Notes under the pieces: model-generated
The model's database searches: none
The model's input: only the letters and a program-made list of their open reading frames with translations
What the model was told of the DNA's origin: nothing
Translations under genes and position numbers: made by a program
NCBI GenBank assembly: GCA_934202095.1
Contig: CAKPXN010000043.1
Coordinates: 1-7,536 of the forward strand
Length of the DNA: 7,536 bases
Source: an uncultured Veillonella sp.
Lineage (GTDB): Bacteria > Bacillota > Negativicutes > Veillonellales > Veillonellaceae
Direction: 5' to 3'
In this document: positions 4,247-7,536 of the stretch, piece after piece
How the letters are laid out: the number at the start of each line of letters is the position of its first letter
Numbering within the stretch: the stretch's first letter is position 1

Positions 4247-5347
4247 TTAAATGATTTCTTTAACTTGAGCCACGCCTTTATCGGTCAGCATGTAGTACCC
4301 ATTTATCACATACAAGAGCCCTTGTTTCTTAAGGTGTGATGCGGCTTGGTGTGTATAGTCTGGCTTCCAGTTCAGGTGTTCGTGAATGGTGCCAATACCG
4401 TTTTCAATGGCAGCTACAGGCGTATTCATATGGGTGTAGATGTGGCAGAGCATCATTGTTTCTCGATAGTGACGACGTAAGTGGCGTTGGCGTCGATAGG
4501 TGGCGATATAGCCTGTCTTTGGCGTGCCAATAACAGCGATTAATAGAGCAAGACCTATGGTCGTTGAGATAGCGCCTGCAATGGATACGTCTAGTGTGAA
4601 AGCAACTTCTGTACCGATGACAGCACAGATAATGCCGATGATGATACTACTAATGAGCATGGCTTTCACAGAGTCCGTCCATAAATAAGCGATGACCGCA
4701 GGGCCGATCATGAGGCCAATCACGAGGATGGCGCCTACCGCTTGGAAGGATGCCACCACGGTGAGGGATACCATGGTCATCAGCACGTAGTGGATGAGGG
4801 CAGGCATGAAGCCGAATAGCCCTGCTAGTAGTGGATCAAAGGTGGATAGCTGCAGTTCCTTGTAGAAGAGCATAACCAATACGAGGTTGATGAGTGCCAC
4901 CCCTAGGGAAATCCATAGTGATATAGGTCCTAAGTCGGTGCCGTTTACAATCCATCTGTCAAATGGAGCGAATGCGATTTCGCCCAGTAATGCCGTATCT
5001 ACATCGAGATGAGCGTTACCGCTGTAGAGGCTGACGAGGATGATAGCAATGGAGAAGAGGAGGGGGAAGATAATGCCAATGGAGGCGTCTTCATTGACGA
5101 GGCCCGTGTTATGAATCATTTCTGTAAGCCAAACCGTGCCTACGCCGACTAGCGTTGCTCCTACTAGAAGCAAGGGTGAGTTTAAGTCTTCCGTCACAAA
5201 GAAGGCGAGCACGATGCCGAGGAATACGGTGTGTGTAATAGCGTCGGCCATCATGGACATGCGGCGTAGCACGAGGAATACACCAGGAATGGCGCACGCG
5301 ATGGATACCGCGATGGCGATGAGTAAAATCTCCGTATGTACTGTCAT
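4247..5347 (-). CDS. mntD: Metal ABC transporter permease with C-terminal winged-helix domain
   Basis: An ABC-3 family inner-membrane permease, the second of the operon's pair. Residues 1-272 are the multi-helix channel domain, with family landmarks VLRRMSMMADAITHTVFLG (26-44), FYKELQLSTFDPLLA (161-175, contacting the ATPase) and QAVGAILVIGLMIGPAVIA (202-220). ABC-3 permeases are usually under 300 residues; this one has 366. The extra tail (about 280-366) is cytoplasmic, starts with a basic stretch (YRRQRHLRRHYRE) and ends in HQAASHLKKQGLLYVINGYYMLTDKG, which reads as the recognition helix and wing of a DtxR/MntR-like winged helix. Eight histidines lie between 289 and 338. Such fusions are known in this family and are thought to be regulatory. 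Start: GGAGG 6 bases upstream; the ATG overlaps the previous stop by 4 bases. The symbol follows mntABCD order; Mn specificity is inferred. Confidence 0.88.
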   Translation of the reverse strand: MTVHTEILLIAIAVSIACAIPGVFLVLRRMSMMADAITHTVFLGIVLAFFVTEDLNSPLLLVGATLVGVGTVWLTEMIHNTGLVNEDASIGIIFPLLFSIAIILVSLYSGNAHLDVDTALLGEIAFAPFDRWIVNGTDLGPISLWISLGVALINLVLVMLFYKELQLSTFDPLLAGLFGFMPALIHYVLMTMVSLTVVASFQAVGAILVIGLMIGPAVIAYLWTDSVKAMLISSIIIGIICAVIGTEVAFTLDVSIAGAISTTIGLALLIAVIGTPKTGYIATYRRQRHLRRHYRETMMLCHIYTHMNTPVAAIENGIGTIHEHLNWKPDYTHQAASHLKKQGLLYVINGYYMLTDKGVAQVKEII

Positions 5348-6309
5348 GGGGCACCTCCTATGCGAGGCTGTCCGCCCTCAGCTCTATATATCTTTTGTTG
5401 TAAATCGGCAGGACTTATTTTCGCAGTTTCAGATAATAAAGCTTGTTTTGATTGTTTGTTTTTACGATATTGCCACAAGATGCCTCTATTAGGGGCAAAA
5501 ATGAGGCTCAATAGAACGATAACTGATAGGATGACGATGATGGCAGGCCCTGTAGGTAGTTTTTGTACCGATGTACTCCAAATGGTGCCGCCGATGGCAG
5601 ATATCATGCCGAAGCATCCCGCTAGTATGCACATAGTGCCGAGCTTATTCGTCCACTGACGGGCCCCTACGGCCGGTGCAATGAGTAGGGAGCTAATCAA
5701 GATAGCACCTACCGACTGAATGCCGATGATAATGGTCATAATCAGTAGTGAACGATATAAAATGAGGCTAAAGGTGACAGGAATTTGTAATGTTTTGGCA
5801 TATTCTACGTCGAAGGAGATGAGTTTTAGTTCCTTCCAAAATAGTGCAGTTAACACGATGATGATGAGTGCTGCCGCCGATGTAATGTACACATCGCGGG
5901 CTAATATGGTGGCTGCCTGTCCAAATATAAATTTTGAAAGCCCCGCCTGCCCTGCATTGTTTAGACTTTGAAGGTAGGTGAGTAGGACCATGCCGAGCCC
6001 GAAGAAGGCCGATAAGATAGTGGCCAAAGCTCCATCAAATTTAATTTTACTGTTTTCGACGGTAATGGTAATGAGCCAAGCTGCAGCAATTGAGGATAGG
6101 GCGGCACCAGCGATGAGGACCTCAATATCCTTAATGCCTGTTAGTAAAAAAGCGATAACTACACCAGGTAGTGCTGCGTGGGAGAGACCGTCACCGATGA
6201 GGCTTTCCTTGCGCAGTACTGCAAAGGTACCTGCAATACCACTGGCGAGACCTAAGAGCGCCGTGCCGAGCAGTACCATCTGCGTCGTATAGGATTGGAG
6301 TATAGTCAT
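5344..6309 (-). CDS. mntC: Metal ABC transporter permease, ABC-3 family
   Basis: A 321-residue integral membrane protein forming, with the next gene's product, the channel of a Mn/Zn/Fe importer. About eight hydrophobic segments are visible, roughly at residues 9-33, 44-60, 63-83, 94-113, 140-158, 183-213, 224-243 and 254-272. Family landmarks are VLRKESLIGDGLSHAALPGV (31-50), FWKELKLISFDVEYAKTL (157-174, the likely contact with the ATPase) and QSVGAILISSLLIAPAVGA (198-216). The last 45 residues are a hydrophilic cytoplasmic tail with no recognised domain, unlike the second permease. The start overlaps the ATPase stop as ATGA (6306-6309), with GGAGG 5 bases upstream, and its own stop overlaps the next start in the same way, which implies translational coupling. 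Two different permeases per operon is the arrangement of troABCD, sitABCD and mntABCD. The metal is not provable from sequence. Confidence 0.92.
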   Translation of the reverse strand: MTILQSYTTQMVLLGTALLGLASGIAGTFAVLRKESLIGDGLSHAALPGVVIAFLLTGIKDIEVLIAGAALSSIAAAWLITITVENSKIKFDGALATILSAFFGLGMVLLTYLQSLNNAGQAGLSKFIFGQAATILARDVYITSAAALIIIVLTALFWKELKLISFDVEYAKTLQIPVTFSLILYRSLLIMTIIIGIQSVGAILISSLLIAPAVGARQWTNKLGTMCILAGCFGMISAIGGTIWSTSVQKLPTGPAIIVILSVIVLLSLIFAPNRGILWQYRKNKQSKQALLSETAKISPADLQQKIYRAEGGQPRIGGAP

Positions 6310-7037
6310 ACAATCCTCCCCTTGCCGTAGGTGCGCTCAATGGCGTCCTCTGTAAACGTATCTGCTACAGGACCGTAGGCGATAGTCTGCTTGTTGACCA
6401 TCGTTACCCAATCGAAATATTGGGGCACCGTATTTAGATCATGGTGTACTACAATCACCGTTTTGCCGCGGGCTTTCATTTCTTGTAACAGGGAAATAAT
6501 AGCGTGTTCAGTCGTCTTATCGACGCCCTTGAAGGGTTCGTCCATGAGGTAAATATCTGCCTCTTGTACGAGGGCTCTCGCGAGGAATACACGTTGTTGT
6601 TGTCCCCCTGAAAGCTGACGAATTTGTCTATTTACATAGTCACTCATGCCCATTTTATCAATCATAGAGAGGGCCAGTTCTTTATCTTTTTTACTAGGTC
6701 GTTTGAACCAACCTAGATGACCATAACGTCCCATGAGTACAACGTCTAATACGGTAGTAGGAAAGTCCCAATCGACGCTACCACTTTGAGGAACGTAAGC
6801 GATTTTCTTGTAATCCTTTTTGTCCATCGCTAAGTGGTGGTCTATATAAAACTTAACACTTCCTGAGATAACTGTTAATAGGCCGAGCATGGCCTTTAAT
6901 AACGTAGATTTACCAGCCCCATTAGGGCCGACGATAGCCGCTAAGGAACCGATGGGCACCTTCATATCTACGTCCCATAATACGGGTTTTGTCGTATAGG
7001 CTACGGTCATATCTTCAACTTCAACGGCCCATTCCAT
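6306..7037 (-). CDS. mntB: Metal ABC transporter ATP-binding protein
   Basis: A 243-residue ATPase subunit that powers metal import on the inner face of the membrane. All nucleotide-binding motifs are intact: Walker A GPNGAGKST (37-45), Q-loop VPQ (82-84), signature LSGGQQQR (142-149), Walker B IYLMDEP (162-168) with catalytic Glu167, D-loop GVD (171-173) and H-loop His199 in VVHHD. The segment VDWDFPTTVLDVVLMGRYGHLGWFKRP (88-114, quoted in two parts: VDWDFPTTVLDVV and LMGRYGHLGWFKRP) is typical of the manganese/iron-type ATPases (MntB, SitB, TroB, PsaB). It is less like ZnuC, so Mn or Fe is favoured over Zn. The start has a very strong AAAGGAGGT, with GGAGG 5 bases before the ATG. It follows the binding-protein gene by 22 bases and overlaps the first permease by 4. 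Confidence 0.95.
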   Translation of the reverse strand: MEWAVEVEDMTVAYTTKPVLWDVDMKVPIGSLAAIVGPNGAGKSTLLKAMLGLLTVISGSVKFYIDHHLAMDKKDYKKIAYVPQSGSVDWDFPTTVLDVVLMGRYGHLGWFKRPSKKDKELALSMIDKMGMSDYVNRQIRQLSGGQQQRVFLARALVQEADIYLMDEPFKGVDKTTEHAIISLLQEMKARGKTVIVVHHDLNTVPQYFDWVTMVNKQTIAYGPVADTFTEDAIERTYGKGRIV

Positions 7038-7059
7038 AGAGACCTCCTTTTATTATTGT

Positions 7060-7536
7060 TTATTTAAGTGCTTTAGCGATGGTATCGATATTGGCTTTTA
7101 CCATACCGATATATGTGCCGCCTTCAGTGCCTTCAGACCCGAGAGAGTCGGAGTATAATTCACCACCGATAGCAACGTTCCAGCCTTTAGCCTTAGCTGC
7201 TTCTTGAACGGCTTCAATTGTTTTGTGTGGTACAGAAGATTCTACGAAGATCGCTTTAATTTTGTGATCTACGATAAATTGAACAAGTTCATTCACATCT
7301 TGTGTACCAGCTTCTGTAGCAGTACTTACACCTTGCAAACCTTTTACTTCAAAGCCATAAGCGCGAGCAAAGTATTGGAACGCATCGTGTGCTGTTACGA
7401 GAACTCGAGATTCTTTAGGAATAGATTCTGCTTGTGCTTTAATATATGCATCTGTTTCATCTAATTTAGTGAGGTATGCATCATATCGTTTTTTGAAATC
7501 TTCTTTGTGAGCTGGATCTGCTTTAGCAAGACCTTC
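7060..7536 (-). CDS. mntA: TroA/MntA-like metal-binding protein, C-terminal part
   Basis: The frame is open to the window edge, so the last 158 codons are present and the N-terminus, with the expected lipoprotein signal, lies beyond 7536. This is the extracellular or periplasmic receptor of the metal importer (cluster A-I binding proteins). Visible landmarks, numbered within the fragment, are RVLVTAHDAFQYFARAYG (44-61), GLQGVSTATEAG (67-78), AIFVESSVPHKTI (95-107) and IGGELYSDSLG (123-133) then GTYIGM (140-145). His50 in TAHDAF and Asp130 in YSDS match the third and fourth metal ligands. His at the third place is the TroA/ZnuA-like choice; PsaA- and SitA-type proteins have Glu there. This leaves Mn and Zn both possible. 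As the first visible gene of the operon it precedes ATPase and permeases by 22 bases. The operon promoter and any metal-regulator box are outside the window. Confidence 0.93.
   Translation of the reverse strand, partial: EGLAKADPAHKEDFKKRYDAYLTKLDETDAYIKAQAESIPKESRVLVTAHDAFQYFARAYGFEVKGLQGVSTATEAGTQDVNELVQFIVDHKIKAIFVESSVPHKTIEAVQEAAKAKGWNVAIGGELYSDSLGSEGTEGGTYIGMVKANIDTIAKALK

Noticed and set aside
4336..6292. Several open frames on the + strand across the permease genes (for example 4336-4533, 5136-5492, 5720-5971, 5978-6292) and one on the - strand at 5109-5354.
   Set aside because: They are shadows of two clear ABC-3 permeases; their translations show no domain and are typical low-complexity antisense or frame-shifted readings.
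7204..7464. Plus-strand open frame across the metal-binding protein gene.
   Set aside because: The - strand encodes conserved TroA/MntA motifs throughout this stretch; the + frame is Phe/Cys-rich shadow sequence.
1..7536. CRISPR array, tRNA or rRNA gene, insertion sequence.
   Set aside because: No regularly spaced repeats, cloverleaf pattern, transposase frame or terminal inverted repeats were seen.

Overview
The window looks like chromosomal DNA from a low-to-moderate GC, Firmicute-type bacterium. Strong GGAGG ribosome binding sites, simple hairpin/T-tract terminators and a TroA/MntA-type metal transporter support this. A Negativicute such as Veillonella is my best guess, but it rests on general resemblance and not on a marker gene.

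Layout. (1) Positions 1-122 hold the last 25 codons of guaA (GMP synthase) and its terminator. (2) Positions of about 123-2227 are a strikingly AT-rich block. It holds a 310-residue protein of unknown function, with its own promoter and terminator, and then a 267-residue protein resembling the catalytic core of class III nucleotidyl cyclases. A possibly structured leader precedes the cyclase-like gene. One base after it comes a 107-residue protein resembling a free-standing EF-Tu domain 3. Base composition rises through this last gene toward that of the rest of the window. (3) Positions 2582-4137 carry three unrelated GNAT-fold acetyltransferases in a row on the + strand. (4) A bidirectional terminator at 4157-4204 separates them from a convergent minus-strand operon running from beyond 7536 down to 4247. 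This encodes a TroA-like metal-binding protein (3' part only), an ABC ATPase and two ABC-3 membrane permeases.

How the genes work together. The minus-strand operon is a complete import machine for a divalent transition metal, most likely Mn(II) and possibly Zn or Fe. The binding protein captures the ion outside, the two permeases form the channel and the ATPase drives transport. Both downstream junctions overlap by 4 bases (ATGA), which implies translational coupling. The last permease has an extra cytoplasmic tail resembling a winged helix of the DtxR/MntR type, which could link transport to metal sensing.

The best candidate for something undescribed is the AT-rich block after guaA, since the guaA 3' end is a known insertion hotspot for genomic islands. 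The cyclase-like gene keeps both metal-binding aspartates at canonical spacing but lacks the usual transition-state Asn and Arg. It is almost fused in operon to the EF-Tu-domain-3-like protein. A signalling or phage-defence role is a hypothesis only: no integrase, att repeat or recognised cyclic-nucleotide effector is visible here.
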